22,583 nt of DNA from Syntrophomonas sp. UBA4922 (GTDB taxonomy: Bacteria > Bacillota > Syntrophomonadia > Syntrophomonadales > Syntrophomonadaceae). The notes beneath the pieces are model-generated. The model searched no databases. It saw only the letters and a list, made by a program, of their open reading frames with translations, and had not been told where the DNA came from. Made by a program: the position numbers and the translations under genes. This document shows positions 6,931-14,515 of the stretch, piece by piece; position 1 is the stretch's first letter, and each line of letters opens with the position of its first letter. The stretch lies in NCBI GenBank assembly GCA_002398825.1, contig DHBS01000017.1:68588-91170 (forward strand). The letters run 5' to 3'.

Positions 6931-8187
6931 GTGTATACCCAATATCGTCTTTATTTGTCCAGTTTGGCCATATACCGCAATATTTTGCATGACCCTGCCC
7001 TGACCGCCCTTCAGGCCTGGCTGGAGAGCAATGTTCGTCAAGATCTGGATTATGTGGAAATATGTAATCGCTATCACCAATTTTGTTTTGAGTTATTGCG
7101 TACGGAACGCTGTTTTTCCTGCCACCTGCAGAGCCTTATATTAGAGGATGACAACGTTTTCAGCAGAACTGCAGAAAAGCAGGGCGAAATTGGACCGGAG
7201 TTGAGGCAGTCAGCAGCGCGGGATCTGGACTTGCTGCAGAGAGTAACGGGTCTGGACTTTGCAGAACTGGCGCCGCAATCCGTATGTACCATGGTCATGA
7301 ACGGCCGTGGCTGCAAAGGTCTTGAACACGATAGAGCCCTCCTTGAGGGTTCTGATTGGGCACTGCAAATTGATCAATTGATTGAACACTACCGTGCTAA
7401 TTCCCGGGGGATTATGGCGCGCTACCAGGCCCTGCGCTGGGACGCGGAATCTGGTCTGGCAGGAATTGCCCATCCACACCTGCCCAGATTGCAGGACCTG
7501 ATTGGGTACGAATATCAAAAAAAGATGCTGTGTTTCAATACGGAAAAATTTCTGGGCGGTTTACCCGCCAACAATGTGTTGCTTTACGGCGGCAGCGGAA
7601 CCGGCAAATCGACCATGATCAAGGCCCTGCTGGAGCACTATCGGGGCAAGCCCCTGCGCATGGTGGAGGTACACCGTGACAGCCTGCCCAGCCTGCATCA
7701 CCTGGCTGAAATACTAAGCGGCTACAACCTTAAATTCGTTTTATTTATTGATGATTTGTCATTTGAAGATTACGAAACCGAATATAAAGGCTTGAAAGCG
7801 GTTTTGGAGGGAAGTCTGCAGGGACAGACCGGAAATATGCTGATTTACGCCACTTCTAACCGGCGTCATCTGGTCAAGGAGTTTTTCCATGACCGGGATC
7901 ATCTGGATGATGAGATCCATGTTCATGACACCCAGCAGGAGAAGATTTCTCTGGCGGACCGCTTCGGATTGACCTTGTCTTTTGCGGCCCCCAACCAGGA
8001 GGAGTACCTGGCTATCGTGCAAGGTCTGGCTCAAAGACAAGGATTGGATATAGGTGCTGAATTGCTGCGGCGCCAAGCCCTGCAATGGGAACGCGGCAAA
8101 CACGGTCCGTCAGGACGGACAGCCCGGCAGTTCATAAACCATATAGCGGGGCAAGTTGGAGAGCCGGGGCGGCTTAGGGAATTTTAA
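6931..8187 (+). CDS. DUF815 (COG2607) family AAA+-like ATPase
   Basis: A 418-aa cytoplasmic P-loop protein. The N-terminal region of about 185 residues carries few motifs apart from a CFSC pair. The ATPase core then begins with a HPHLPRLQDLIGYEYQK segment, typical of DUF815. Walker A is GGSGTGKS (about 220-227) and Walker B is FVLFIDDLSFE (about 267-277). A TSNRRHLVKE segment (sensor 1) and a DRFGLTLSF segment follow, as in this family. The best start is GTG 6931, 7 nt from AGGAGG (6918-6923). The in-frame ATG 6925 is only 1 nt from it and TTG 6928 only 4. The family is common in Firmicutes and Proteobacteria and has no established function. Confidence 0.85.
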   Translation: MYTQYRLYLSSLAIYRNILHDPALTALQAWLESNVRQDLDYVEICNRYHQFCFELLRTERCFSCHLQSLILEDDNVFSRTAEKQGEIGPELRQSAARDLDLLQRVTGLDFAELAPQSVCTMVMNGRGCKGLEHDRALLEGSDWALQIDQLIEHYRANSRGIMARYQALRWDAESGLAGIAHPHLPRLQDLIGYEYQKKMLCFNTEKFLGGLPANNVLLYGGSGTGKSTMIKALLEHYRGKPLRMVEVHRDSLPSLHHLAEILSGYNLKFVLFIDDLSFEDYETEYKGLKAVLEGSLQGQTGNMLIYATSNRRHLVKEFFHDRDHLDDEIHVHDTQQEKISLADRFGLTLSFAAPNQEEYLAIVQGLAQRQGLDIGAELLRRQALQWERGKHGPSGRTARQFINHIAGQVGEPGRLREF

Positions 8188-8210
8188 GTAATGTTAGGAA
8201 GTGGATCAAC

Positions 8211-8906
8211 TTGACGGAAGGCTATAATCGCCTGCGCTGGGGATTGATGGAAATCGTTCTGGTTTATGGCGGGGTTCTTCTCATAGCCAACCTGGTGGGA
8301 GCGTACAGCATGCACTCCTGGTGGCTGGAAGGAAAGCCGCTGGTTCAGTTTTCCCTGGTGGCCGGGGTTCAATTTCTGGCGACCATAGGCCTGGTCTTGG
8401 TTTTCACCATAGGGAAAAAGGCTTCCTGGGCGGAATTAGGATTGCGTCCGGCTTCCCTCCGGGATATACTCATTTATGGGTGTGGAACCGGGCTGGTGCT
8501 CCTGTTATTCATGCTGGTTGTGAGCTGGCCCCTGAGCCGCCTTATGCCTGATATTTCGCCGCAGCTGTATGAGACCATGCTGCGTAATGCAGGCCATGGC
8601 GCCTCTTTTGTGTTATTATTTTTTATGGGGGCGGTTCTGGCTCCTGTATCAGAAGAGTTGTTTTACCGGGCTATGATTTATCCTTTCCTGCGCAATGCAC
8701 TGGGCCCGGTATGGGGCATTTTATTGGCTGGATTGGTATTTGGACTGGCCCACTGGGATGTATGGAGAACCATCCCGCTGGCTATTGGAGGCCTGGTTTT
8801 ATGTTATGTTTATGAGAGGACCGGGAGTATATATGTGCCCATGGTTGCCCACGGGGTATGGAACGGCGTTATGTCGCTCCTGGTCTTGCTTAAGATACAG
8901 ATATAA
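8211..8906 (+). CDS. CPBP family intramembrane metalloprotease
   Basis: A 231-aa integral membrane protein with about six or seven hydrophobic segments. It carries the three catalytic motifs of the CPBP (Abi, type II CAAX protease-like) family in order: EELFYR (E148, E149, R153), the FGLAH motif with H181, and VAHGVWN with H214 and N218. All predicted metal and catalytic residues are present, so it should be active. The start is TTG 8211, with AGGAAGTGG (8196-8204) 6 nt upstream, 23 nt after the DUF815 stop codon. It is probably in the same transcript as its neighbours. Family members process prenylated or membrane peptides or confer bacteriocin self-immunity. The substrate here is unknown. 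Confidence 0.88.
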   Translation: MTEGYNRLRWGLMEIVLVYGGVLLIANLVGAYSMHSWWLEGKPLVQFSLVAGVQFLATIGLVLVFTIGKKASWAELGLRPASLRDILIYGCGTGLVLLLFMLVVSWPLSRLMPDISPQLYETMLRNAGHGASFVLLFFMGAVLAPVSEELFYRAMIYPFLRNALGPVWGILLAGLVFGLAHWDVWRTIPLAIGGLVLCYVYERTGSIYVPMVAHGVWNGVMSLLVLLKIQI

Positions 8907-8941
8907 AGACAGATATAAGATTTGGAGAGAAGGGTGAGATT

Positions 8942-9244
8942 ATGCCAATATATGAATACCGTTGCCAGGAATGTGGGATATTCGAAAAAATGCAAAAGAT
9001 TTCTGACCAGCCTCTTAAAAACTGCCCTACTTGTAAAGGCGAAGTAGAGAGACTGGTGAGCCGTGATATAGGGATAGCTTTCAAGGGGCCGGGCTTTTAC
9101 AAAACTGATCACGGCACCCTCAAAGACCGGGCCAGAAGCATTAACAAAGAACGGCAAAAAGATAATGAAGCCATTCTGGATAAAGATGTCAAATCCTACG
9201 TTAAACAGTCGGAGGAGACCACTAAGAAGATTCAGGAGGCTTGA
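8942..9244 (+). CDS. FmdB family zinc-ribbon protein
   Basis: A small 100-aa protein. The N-terminal FmdB-type zinc ribbon begins MPIYEYRC and has CQEC (C8, C11) and CPTC (C28, C31) as the four metal ligands. After a GPGFYKTD segment, characteristic of the family, the tail (about 65-100) is highly charged and probably helical. The ATG at 8942 follows a GAAGGGTGAG site. It lies 35 nt after the CPBP gene. FmdB-type proteins were named as putative regulatory proteins but no molecular function is proven. The length is typical. Confidence 0.9.
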   Translation: MPIYEYRCQECGIFEKMQKISDQPLKNCPTCKGEVERLVSRDIGIAFKGPGFYKTDHGTLKDRARSINKERQKDNEAILDKDVKSYVKQSEETTKKIQEA

Positions 9245-9263
9245 TAAAGGTGCTTTAGAGTAC

Positions 9264-9284
9264 CTGCAGGCTGCCAGCCAGCAG
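9264..9284 (+). other. Small hairpin in the fmdB-comFB gap
   Basis: Nine bases (9264-9272) pair with 9276-9284 with one mismatch, around a GCC loop. No T-run follows. It lies in a 113-nt leader between the FmdB and ComFB-like genes and could affect mRNA processing. Nothing more specific is visible. Confidence 0.3.
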
Positions 9285-9357
9285 TAGCGGGTCCGGGTTC
9301 TATTCTGAAAGAGCCTCCCAGGGGAACTGAAATAAACTGAGATGGGTGATGGATACT

Positions 9358-9645
9358 ATGGATTCTCGAATTGTCAATGTGGTGGAACAGGCGGTCTGGG
9401 ACTTGATGAGACGGGTTTTGGAGGAGAAACACGGTATCTGTACCTGCCCCAAATGCCAGGCCGATATTGCCGCCCTGGCTCTTAACAACCTTAAACCGCG
9501 CTATGTCACCAGCGCAAAAGGGGAAGCATTGGCCCGGGCCGACAGCCTGGACCAAACCACTTATATTGCGGTTTTGGTGGCTCTGGCCAAAGCCATTGAA
9601 CAGGTTGCCCCCAATCCCCGTCATGAAGTGAGTCCCGGCCAATGA
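9358..9645 (+). CDS. ComFB-like late competence family protein
   Basis: About 95 aa, matching the small ComFB domain. It has a conserved N-terminal helix with IVNVVEQAVWDLM, then CTCPKCQADIAALALN, then LKPRYVTSAKGEAL. The CTCPKCQ motif supplies three cysteines, probably for metal binding. ComFB lies in the B. subtilis comF competence operon, but its role is unclear. ATG 9358 has a GGTGAT ribosome site (9345-9350) 7 nt upstream. GTG 9346 and ATG 9349 are in-frame alternatives without a good site. The stop codon overlaps the start of RNase HI (ATGA), so the two are translationally coupled. Confidence 0.75.
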   Translation: MDSRIVNVVEQAVWDLMRRVLEEKHGICTCPKCQADIAALALNNLKPRYVTSAKGEALARADSLDQTTYIAVLVALAKAIEQVAPNPRHEVSPGQ

Positions 9646-10088
9646 GAGAACCGATAATTATCTACACCGACGGGGCTTGTTCCGGCAACCCCGGGCCTGG
9701 AGGATGGGGCGCAGTTCTCATCTATGGCGAAAACATCAAAGAGCTGTCCGGAGGAGAACCTGACACCACCAATCAGCGCATGGAACTCACCGCCGTGATC
9801 AAGTCTCTCCAAGCCTTAAAAGTGACGGGATGGGAGGTTGTAGTCCATTCGGACAGCGCTTATATCGTCAACGCGATACAGCAGCACTGGCTGGATAAAT
9901 GGCAGGCCAACGGCTGGCAGAACAGCAAGAAGGAGGCCGTGGCCAATCAGGACCTGTGGAGGCAGCTCTTAGATTTGATGAAGAAGAACCGGGTTGCTTT
10001 TACCAAAGTGGCCGGCCACAGTGGAGATGTGTGGAACGAACGCTGTGACCAGTTGGCCCGCCAGGCAATAAAAGCCATGACAACCTGA
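9642..10088 (+). CDS. rnhA: Ribonuclease HI
   Basis: A 148-aa enzyme that cuts the RNA strand of RNA-DNA hybrids (R-loops, primers). It opens with IYTDGACSGNPGPGGWG, holding the first carboxylate, D10. The others are E48 (RMELTA), D71 (HSDSAY) and D136 (ERCDQLA). H126, in VAGHSG, is the conserved histidine. The Trp-rich handle, WLDKWQANGWQNSKKE (83-98), typical of E. coli-type RNase HI, is present. Length is normal. The start overlaps the upstream stop by 4 nt (ATGA at 9642-9645), with no strong site of its own, so translation is probably coupled. Confidence 0.95.
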   Translation: MREPIIIYTDGACSGNPGPGGWGAVLIYGENIKELSGGEPDTTNQRMELTAVIKSLQALKVTGWEVVVHSDSAYIVNAIQQHWLDKWQANGWQNSKKEAVANQDLWRQLLDLMKKNRVAFTKVAGHSGDVWNERCDQLARQAIKAMTT

Positions 10089-10120
10089 CCGCTGTAAAAT
10101 GGATATGAAGGAAGATCGGT

Positions 10121-10768
10121 TTGGCCCAGGTACAGGTTTACTATTGCAACAATCCGCATAATGAGGGCATAGCTCTCCATATAGACTCCAATGCCAACCT
10201 GAATGATCTCCTGGCTGCCTGGCAGCCGTTGTGCGATGAATCTGCCTATGGCAAAAAATACGCTTCCGACCCGAAACAGTCCTGCCGGGCCTGCACCCAC
10301 AATTGCTGCGATACCGCCTATGTGATTCCCGATCTGATTGCTTTCAAGAAGATGGCCGGGCACCTGGGATGCGACTTTGAATTCCTGGTTGACAACTATT
10401 TTCAGCCCGAAAAAAGACGTATCGGCTTGCTGCGCATGCTTCCCAATCCTTGTGTTTTTCTAAAAGACAAGCTTTGCAGCATTTACCCCATACGTTCATT
10501 GATTTGCCGTTTCTACCTTTGTGCGACCCTGCGGGGGGACGCCGAACAGCTTATTTACCATATCAGCAGCCTGGGCATGGCGGCAACCCATGTATTTGCC
10601 AGGCAGCAGGGGGTCCTGGGGGAAAAACGGGGTGCGACGAGCAGTATGGATCGTTTGTTCCTGGAGTTGTTCGAGAAATATGCTTCAGATCCCCTCTTGC
10701 AGTATTTTCTCAGTGCAGAGGAGTATGAAGACATCCCTTTACATCCTTTTATTGAACTATCGGGCTGA
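10121..10768 (+). CDS. YkgJ-like cysteine-cluster protein
   Basis: A 215-aa protein of the YkgJ/CxxCxxCC group, proposed to bind zinc or an iron-sulfur cluster. The first cluster is CRACTHNCC (C55, C58, C62, C63). The second set is PCVFLKDKLCSIYP with ICRFYLC (C111, C119, C129, C134). Together these give the eight-cysteine pattern of the family. The start is TTG 10121, with AAGGAAGA upstream, 32 nt after rnhA. It is probably the last gene of this co-directional run. Function unknown. The cysteine pattern makes the family call good, but the metal is not determined by sequence. Confidence 0.82.
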   Translation: MAQVQVYYCNNPHNEGIALHIDSNANLNDLLAAWQPLCDESAYGKKYASDPKQSCRACTHNCCDTAYVIPDLIAFKKMAGHLGCDFEFLVDNYFQPEKRRIGLLRMLPNPCVFLKDKLCSIYPIRSLICRFYLCATLRGDAEQLIYHISSLGMAATHVFARQQGVLGEKRGATSSMDRLFLELFEKYASDPLLQYFLSAEEYEDIPLHPFIELSG

Positions 10769-10790
10769 TCAGCAAAATCAATCATAACGG

Positions 10791-10815
10791 CTCCCCGCGC
10801 ATCACTTGCGGGGAG
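10791..10815. terminator. GC-rich terminator hairpin between convergent genes
   Basis: CTCCCCGC (10791-10798) pairs perfectly with GCGGGGAG (10808-10815) around a 9-nt loop. It is 22 nt after the YkgJ-like gene and also downstream of the convergent SpoIID-like gene. The T-run on the plus strand is weak (GGTTTC), so termination strength is uncertain. Confidence 0.5.
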
Positions 10816-10835
10816 CTCCGGTTTCGACGCAAGTA

Positions 10836-10885
10836 GGGGACGGTTTTTGACTTGAGCGCTTGCGCGCAAGCCAAGAATCGTCCCC
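10836..10885. repeat. REP-like palindromic element
   Basis: A 50-nt long hairpin with arms GGGGACG.../...CGTCCCC. Sixteen of 19 arm positions pair directly, two more as G-U, and an inner GCGC-TT-GCGC forms the tip. Elements reading GGGGACGGTTCTTG...CAAGAACCGTCCCC are, to my knowledge, a frequent intergenic repeat in Clostridia, often discussed with REP-associated (Y1) transposases. The family assignment is from memory and needs a search. It sits between convergent genes, a typical REP location. No transposase is in the window. Confidence 0.65.
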
Positions 10886-10913
10886 ACCCGTCAAGACCAG
10901 AAATCGCTCCCGG

Positions 10914-11876
10914 CTACTGATAGATCTGAGTCATCTGCGCCTGCGGATAGTAATGCGCTACAATATCACGGGCAGTTTTGCCCTGCTCAGCCATGAGACT
11001 GGCTCCCCATTGATCCATGCCAACCCCGTGGCCCCAACCGGTGCCGGTGAAGACGATATAATTGCCCTGGGCTTTGATACTGCTGATTTGAGTCGAGTAC
11101 AATTTATCAAAACCGATCTTTTCCCTTAAATCAACCGCGTTTACCGTGGCCTGATCGGCCTTTACAGTCATTACCCTTCCGGAAGGACCGGTTTGGCCGA
11201 TACTGATGTCGTCGAGGTTGCCGGCTTCAGTGCCCATTATTTCTTTCACGGTGCTGCGCGGCACTTTCACTGTCCAGGCCTTATATTTTTCAGGGGCCTT
11301 GGTTATTCCGTCGGTAGCAACCGGCACCAGATAAGGGGCTTTTTCAGCCAGTTTGGGGAAGCCTTCCTCGATGCTGGCGGTTGTGCCGTTGGAGGCTGAA
11401 TGGAACAGCGCGTAAACGAATTTGCCATTATTGGTCAAAACCATCCCCCGGGTTTCTTCGACGGCTTTGGAGATATTATCGTTGACGGCTTTTTCATCGT
11501 AGGCCTGAAACTCGGTGTGGTCGTCGCTGGCATCGGTGTTGTGCTTGCCGCGGGTGCCGTTTTCATACTCTAACAAGGCCAGAGTATTAGTGCGGGCGAT
11601 GATGGCCTGTGCCTTTAAGGCCTCCATCGGAAACTTGGGACCGATCTCGCCTGCTACCACGCCTTTCAGGTATTGTTCCAGCTGCAGATTCTGAACCTTG
11701 CCGGTGTCGCTGCGATACAGGCTGATAGCAGGTTCTGCACTGTATTTCTGAACTTCAGGGGCCAACTGCCCTGGTTGATTTGGCTTTTTGGCAGCTTGCT
11801 GACAGCCGCTCAGGGCCAATAACAGGCCAAACAGCAGCATGATGGCCAGGATGTTACTTGACTTGGATCTGGGCAA
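10914..11876 (-). CDS. SpoIID/LytB-domain lipoprotein
   Basis: A 320-aa protein predicted to be exported and lipid-anchored: a basic start (MPRSKSS), a hydrophobic core and a lipobox ending LSGC (C25). The mature part has the SpoIID signature: VVAGEIGPKFP with the presumed catalytic E77, then EALKAQAIIART (85-96). The GWGHGVGMDQWGA motif lies near the C-terminus (about 280-292). SpoIID cuts glycan strands in stem-stripped peptidoglycan during engulfment. This lipoprotein form may be a paralogue acting on spore or vegetative wall. The start is TTG 11876, 6 nt after GGAGGG. The frame stays open upstream into the divergent trmL gene, but that part lacks a ribosome site. Confidence 0.85.
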   Translation of the reverse strand: MPRSKSSNILAIMLLFGLLLALSGCQQAAKKPNQPGQLAPEVQKYSAEPAISLYRSDTGKVQNLQLEQYLKGVVAGEIGPKFPMEALKAQAIIARTNTLALLEYENGTRGKHNTDASDDHTEFQAYDEKAVNDNISKAVEETRGMVLTNNGKFVYALFHSASNGTTASIEEGFPKLAEKAPYLVPVATDGITKAPEKYKAWTVKVPRSTVKEIMGTEAGNLDDISIGQTGPSGRVMTVKADQATVNAVDLREKIGFDKLYSTQISSIKAQGNYIVFTGTGWGHGVGMDQWGASLMAEQGKTARDIVAHYYPQAQMTQIYQ

Positions 11877-11942
11877 ATGAATCCCTCCTTTTTTCAGTAG
11901 TTTTTCCAGCCTGACTGCTGCTATTACTGGGAAACAAAGGGT

Positions 11943-11948
11943 TATAAT
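11943..11948 (+). promoter_or_regulatory. Possible -10 box of trmL
   Basis: A consensus TATAAT lies 42 nt upstream of the trmL ATG. No good -35 is found at the right distance, so this may need an activator or be fortuitous. The spoIID-like gene must be read divergently from the same 114-bp region; no clear promoter was found for it. Confidence 0.3.
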
Positions 11949-11990
11949 AGTATCAATTACCACGTCATTCAGGCGAAAGTAGGATAGCAT

Positions 11991-12449
11991 ATGCATATTG
12001 TCCTGATTGAACCGGAAATACCGCAGAATACCGGTAATATTGCCCGAACCTGCGCCTTGACCGGCACCGACCTGCACCTGGTAAAACCGCTGGGTTTTTC
12101 CCTGGCGGACCGTTATCTTAAACGGGCCGGGTTAGATTATTGGGATGAGGTGAAAGTAACGGTGTGGGATTCATTCGAAGAGATAAAGGCTGCCTATAAA
12201 GAAGCCGGTTTCTACCTGGCTACCACCAAGGCGAGGCGGATTTATACCGAGGTTTGTTATCGACCCCATGATTTTTTGGTACTGGGACGTGAAACCAGAG
12301 GACTGCCGCCGGCTATGCTGCAGGAGTATGGGGACAGCACTATACGCGTACCCATGCGCGATCTGGGCAGGTCGCTGAACCTGGCCAACACTGCGGCCAT
12401 ACTGCTGTTCGAGGCCTTGCGCCAGCAGGGCTTTCCTCAGCTAAAGTAG
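11991..12449 (+). CDS. trmL: tRNA (cytidine(34)-2'-O)-methyltransferase
   Basis: A 152-aa SPOUT-fold methyltransferase that methylates the wobble ribose of certain leucine tRNAs, using S-adenosylmethionine. It has all three SPOUT signature blocks: EIPQNTGNIARTC (9-21), LVLGRETRGLP (about 95-105) and IRVPM...SLNLANTAAILLFE near the C-terminus. The last two form the knotted cofactor site. Length is typical of YibK/TrmL. ATG 11991 follows an AGGAT site. It is monocistronic, ended by the terminator at 12470-12491. Confidence 0.93.
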   Translation: MHIVLIEPEIPQNTGNIARTCALTGTDLHLVKPLGFSLADRYLKRAGLDYWDEVKVTVWDSFEEIKAAYKEAGFYLATTKARRIYTEVCYRPHDFLVLGRETRGLPPAMLQEYGDSTIRVPMRDLGRSLNLANTAAILLFEALRQQGFPQLK

Positions 12450-12469
12450 CGGTAAGCTCAGAAAAAGCA

Positions 12470-12491
12470 AAAAACCCGCGAACGGGTTTTT
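12470..12491. terminator. Bidirectional terminator between trmL and ferredoxin
   Basis: A perfect 9-bp stem AAAAACCCG/CGGGTTTTT (12470-12478 and 12483-12491) with a CGAA loop. Both strands end in U-rich runs, so it can end trmL (+) and the convergent ferredoxin gene (-). Confidence 0.85.
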
Positions 12492-12512
12492 CATTGTCAT
12501 GGCATTGCTGGG

Positions 12513-12689
12513 TTAGCCCTCTTCCGGCTGCGGTGCATCCACCGGGCATATATCAGCACATGATCCACAATCAGTGCATAAATCGGGGTCTATGATATAT
12601 TTGTCTTCCCCTTCACTAATCGCCTCCACCGGGCATTCATCTACGCACACCCCGCATGAAATACAGTCGTCATTAATGCTGTAGGCCAC
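12513..12689 (-). CDS. 2[4Fe-4S] ferredoxin
   Basis: A 58-aa clostridial-type electron carrier. Two cluster motifs are complete: CISCGVCVDECP (C9, C12, C15, C19) and CTDCGSCADICP (C38, C41, C44, C48). Each ends in the usual CP. The protein is acidic, with a short PQPEEG tail. The start is GTG 12689, 8 nt after AAAGGAGG. Longer in-frame N-termini would run through the promoter and are rejected. It is monocistronic with a consensus promoter, which suggests strong constitutive expression as expected for a main anaerobic ferredoxin. Confidence 0.93.
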   Translation of the reverse strand: MAYSINDDCISCGVCVDECPVEAISEGEDKYIIDPDLCTDCGSCADICPVDAPQPEEG

Positions 12690-12726
12690 TGAGTTCGCCT
12701 CCTTTGCTCCATTTGCACTAATATGA

Positions 12727-12755
12727 ATTATAATGAACGCCTTTTTTCTTGTCAA
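12727..12755 (-). promoter_or_regulatory. Perfect consensus sigma-A promoter of the ferredoxin gene
   Basis: On the minus strand, TTGACA (12755-12750), exactly 17 nt, then TATAAT (12732-12727). Both hexamers are full consensus matches. The start site would fall near 12720, leaving a leader of about 30 nt before the GTG start. Confidence 0.85.
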
Positions 12756-12865
12756 TTTGCTAATATTAATTCTCGACACGGTACGACTAGAGGGAAATAA
12801 CCCGAATTTCTTAATATCTGCTTCTAATTTCTTTATTAGGTCCTTTCAAGAGCCTGTGGATATAT

Positions 12866-12871
12866 TATAAT
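12866..12871 (+). promoter_or_regulatory. Candidate -10 box of the thiamine pyrophosphokinase gene
   Basis: TATAAT at 12866-12871 is preceded, 16 nt upstream, by TTTCAA (12844-12849), a poor -35. It lies 57 nt before the ATG at 12929. No TPP riboswitch motif is seen in this leader. Confidence 0.35.
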
Positions 12872-12928
12872 AAAAAGCAATATATGGATGTTTGTGCTAT
12901 ACAAATGCCGATAAAAATAGGTGATAAG

Positions 12929-13573
12929 ATGAAATGCGTGGTTCTCGCCAATGGCGAATACGGACCTTTAGAAAGATATAGCAGTGTGGTACTGGATAGC
13001 GATTTAATCATCTGCGCCGATGGAGGGGCTAATTACGCTTATGAAATGGGCCTGATACCGGCATACATCGTGGGCGATATGGATTCCATCAAGCCAGAGG
13101 TAAAGGAGTTCTTTGCCGCCCGCCGGGTCACAGTTAAAAAATACCCGCGGCGCAAGGATTTTACCGACACTCAACTAGCGCTTTCCCTGGCAGAAGAAAT
13201 GGGTGCAGATGAGGTCGTTTTCCTGGGCACCCTGGGGAAACGCCTTGACCATACCTTGAGCAATTTGTACAGCGGCATCGAATTAGCCATGATGGGCAAG
13301 CAAGTGATGCATTATTCTCCCCAGTGTGTGGTATACTTGACTGCCAGGCGCCTGGTCATAGAAGGCCAAAAAGGGGATGTGGTATCGGTTTTGCCTCTGA
13401 GTGAAAAGGCCCTGGGAGTATGCGAAAAAGGTTTTGAATACCCTCTGGAAAATGTGGTCTTAGAAAAGAAAAATCCCTATACGGTTTCTAATACTCTGGC
13501 TGAGGAAAAAGGGGAAATCAGCGTAGAAGAAGGTATTCTGGCGGTATTCCATTTTTTAACGTCAGATGGCTGA
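12929..13573 (+). CDS. thiN: Thiamine pyrophosphokinase
   Basis: A 214-aa enzyme transferring pyrophosphate from ATP to thiamine, giving thiamine diphosphate. Recognisable motifs are CADGGANYAYE (29-39), VGDMDSI (48-54), RRKDFTDTQLAL (74-85) and GKRLDHTLSNL (103-113). These contain the acidic ATP/Mg residues of the TPK catalytic domain. The C-terminal half is a beta-rich thiamine-binding domain. The start is ATG 12929, with AGGTGAT (12919-12925) just upstream. In-frame ATGs at 12884 and 12905 lack such a site. It stands alone, 75 bp before cdaA, with no terminator between, so some read-through is possible. Confidence 0.92.
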   Translation: MKCVVLANGEYGPLERYSSVVLDSDLIICADGGANYAYEMGLIPAYIVGDMDSIKPEVKEFFAARRVTVKKYPRRKDFTDTQLALSLAEEMGADEVVFLGTLGKRLDHTLSNLYSGIELAMMGKQVMHYSPQCVVYLTARRLVIEGQKGDVVSVLPLSEKALGVCEKGFEYPLENVVLEKKNPYTVSNTLAEEKGEISVEEGILAVFHFLTSDG

Positions 13574-13583
13574 CTTACTTGAT

Positions 13584-13612
13584 TTGGCAATGCCCCGGGG
13601 AAAACTTATAAT
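13584..13612 (+). promoter_or_regulatory. Promoter of the cdaA operon
   Basis: TTGGCA (13584-13589), a 17-nt spacer and TATAAT (13607-13612) lie 36 nt upstream of the cdaA start. The spacer contains CCCCGGGG, a perfect 8-bp palindrome. Confidence 0.7.
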
Positions 13613-13648
13613 AGAAGTTGTTTAATCCAGAAATCGGAGGATAGGGAT

Positions 13649-14515
13649 TTGGATTTCAACTTCCTGTCTGGCGTGTTGACCAGCTCATGGAACCTGTTGC
13701 TGAGCCTGGTGGATATTGCCATTGTGGCTTACCTCATATACCGCATTTTAGGGCTAATTAGCGGAACAAGAGCGGAACAGCTCTTACGGGGGCTCTTGCT
13801 CCTCCTGGTGTTTTCTGTTTTGGCCAGCTACTTAAACCTGGCCATGGTAACCTGGTTGGTGGAAAAATTATGGATAGTCTTTGCGATTACCCTGCCGATT
13901 GTTTTTCAGCCGGAATTACGGCGCTTTTTGGAACAAATCGGCCGGGGCAGTTTCTTTTCTGGGCATCATTTACAATGGAACCCGGAGGCCATGCACAATG
14001 TTCTGGCAGAGGTGAGCAGTGCCGCCGGGATCCTGTCCCGCAACCGCATGGGTGCTTTAATGATACTCACCCGTGAGACTGGCATCGGAGAGCATGCCGC
14101 CAGCGGTGTATTGGTGGATGGGGCGGTGACCAGCAGCCTCCTGATCAATATATTTTGGCCCAATACACCCCTTCACGACGGGGCAGTGGTCATATCTGCC
14201 GGCCGGCTGGAACGGGCGGCTTGTTTTCTGCCCTTGAGCGATAATCCCAATTTAAGCCTGCACCTGGGCACCCGCCACCGTGCGGGTCTGGGGATAACCG
14301 AGGTTTCAGACGCCCTGGCGGTTATCGTCTCTGAAGAGAGCGGACAGATTTCCCTGGCTCGCGAAGGTGATTTATTGGCTTGCTCGGACGAAAATCATTT
14401 GCGGCAGGTCTTGGAGCTGGAGTTTATACAAAAACCCAACTGGGGCGAGAGCTTGCGCAGGAGGTGGTTTAGACAATATGAATCCTCAACTAAAGCGAAA
14501 AAAGACCGGGCTTAA
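13649..14515 (+). CDS. cdaA: Diadenylate cyclase CdaA
   Basis: A 288-aa membrane enzyme condensing two ATP into cyclic di-AMP, a second messenger for potassium and wall homeostasis. Three N-terminal helices (about 12-35, 45-63, 66-86) anchor it. The DAC domain follows, with PLHDGAVVI (DGA at 177-179) and GTRHRAGLGITE (RHR at 209-211), both essential motifs. Length is typical. The start is TTG 13649, with GGAGG (13636-13640) 8 nt upstream. Its 3' end overlaps the cdaR start by 38 nt. As in other Firmicutes it is followed by its regulator CdaR and by glmM, but here a flavoprotein gene intervenes. Confidence 0.95.
   Translation: MDFNFLSGVLTSSWNLLLSLVDIAIVAYLIYRILGLISGTRAEQLLRGLLLLLVFSVLASYLNLAMVTWLVEKLWIVFAITLPIVFQPELRRFLEQIGRGSFFSGHHLQWNPEAMHNVLAEVSSAAGILSRNRMGALMILTRETGIGEHAASGVLVDGAVTSSLLINIFWPNTPLHDGAVVISAGRLERAACFLPLSDNPNLSLHLGTRHRAGLGITEVSDALAVIVSEESGQISLAREGDLLACSDENHLRQVLELEFIQKPNWGESLRRRWFRQYESSTKAKKDRA

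Noticed and set aside
10836..10885. Palindrome as a rho-independent terminator
   Set aside because: Although it forms a long stem between convergent genes, no T-run follows on either strand; the hairpin at 10791-10815 is the better terminator candidate.
12780..12928. TPP riboswitch before thiamine pyrophosphokinase
   Set aside because: The conserved CTGAGA and ACCTGA elements are absent and the leader is only about 50 nt from the likely promoter.
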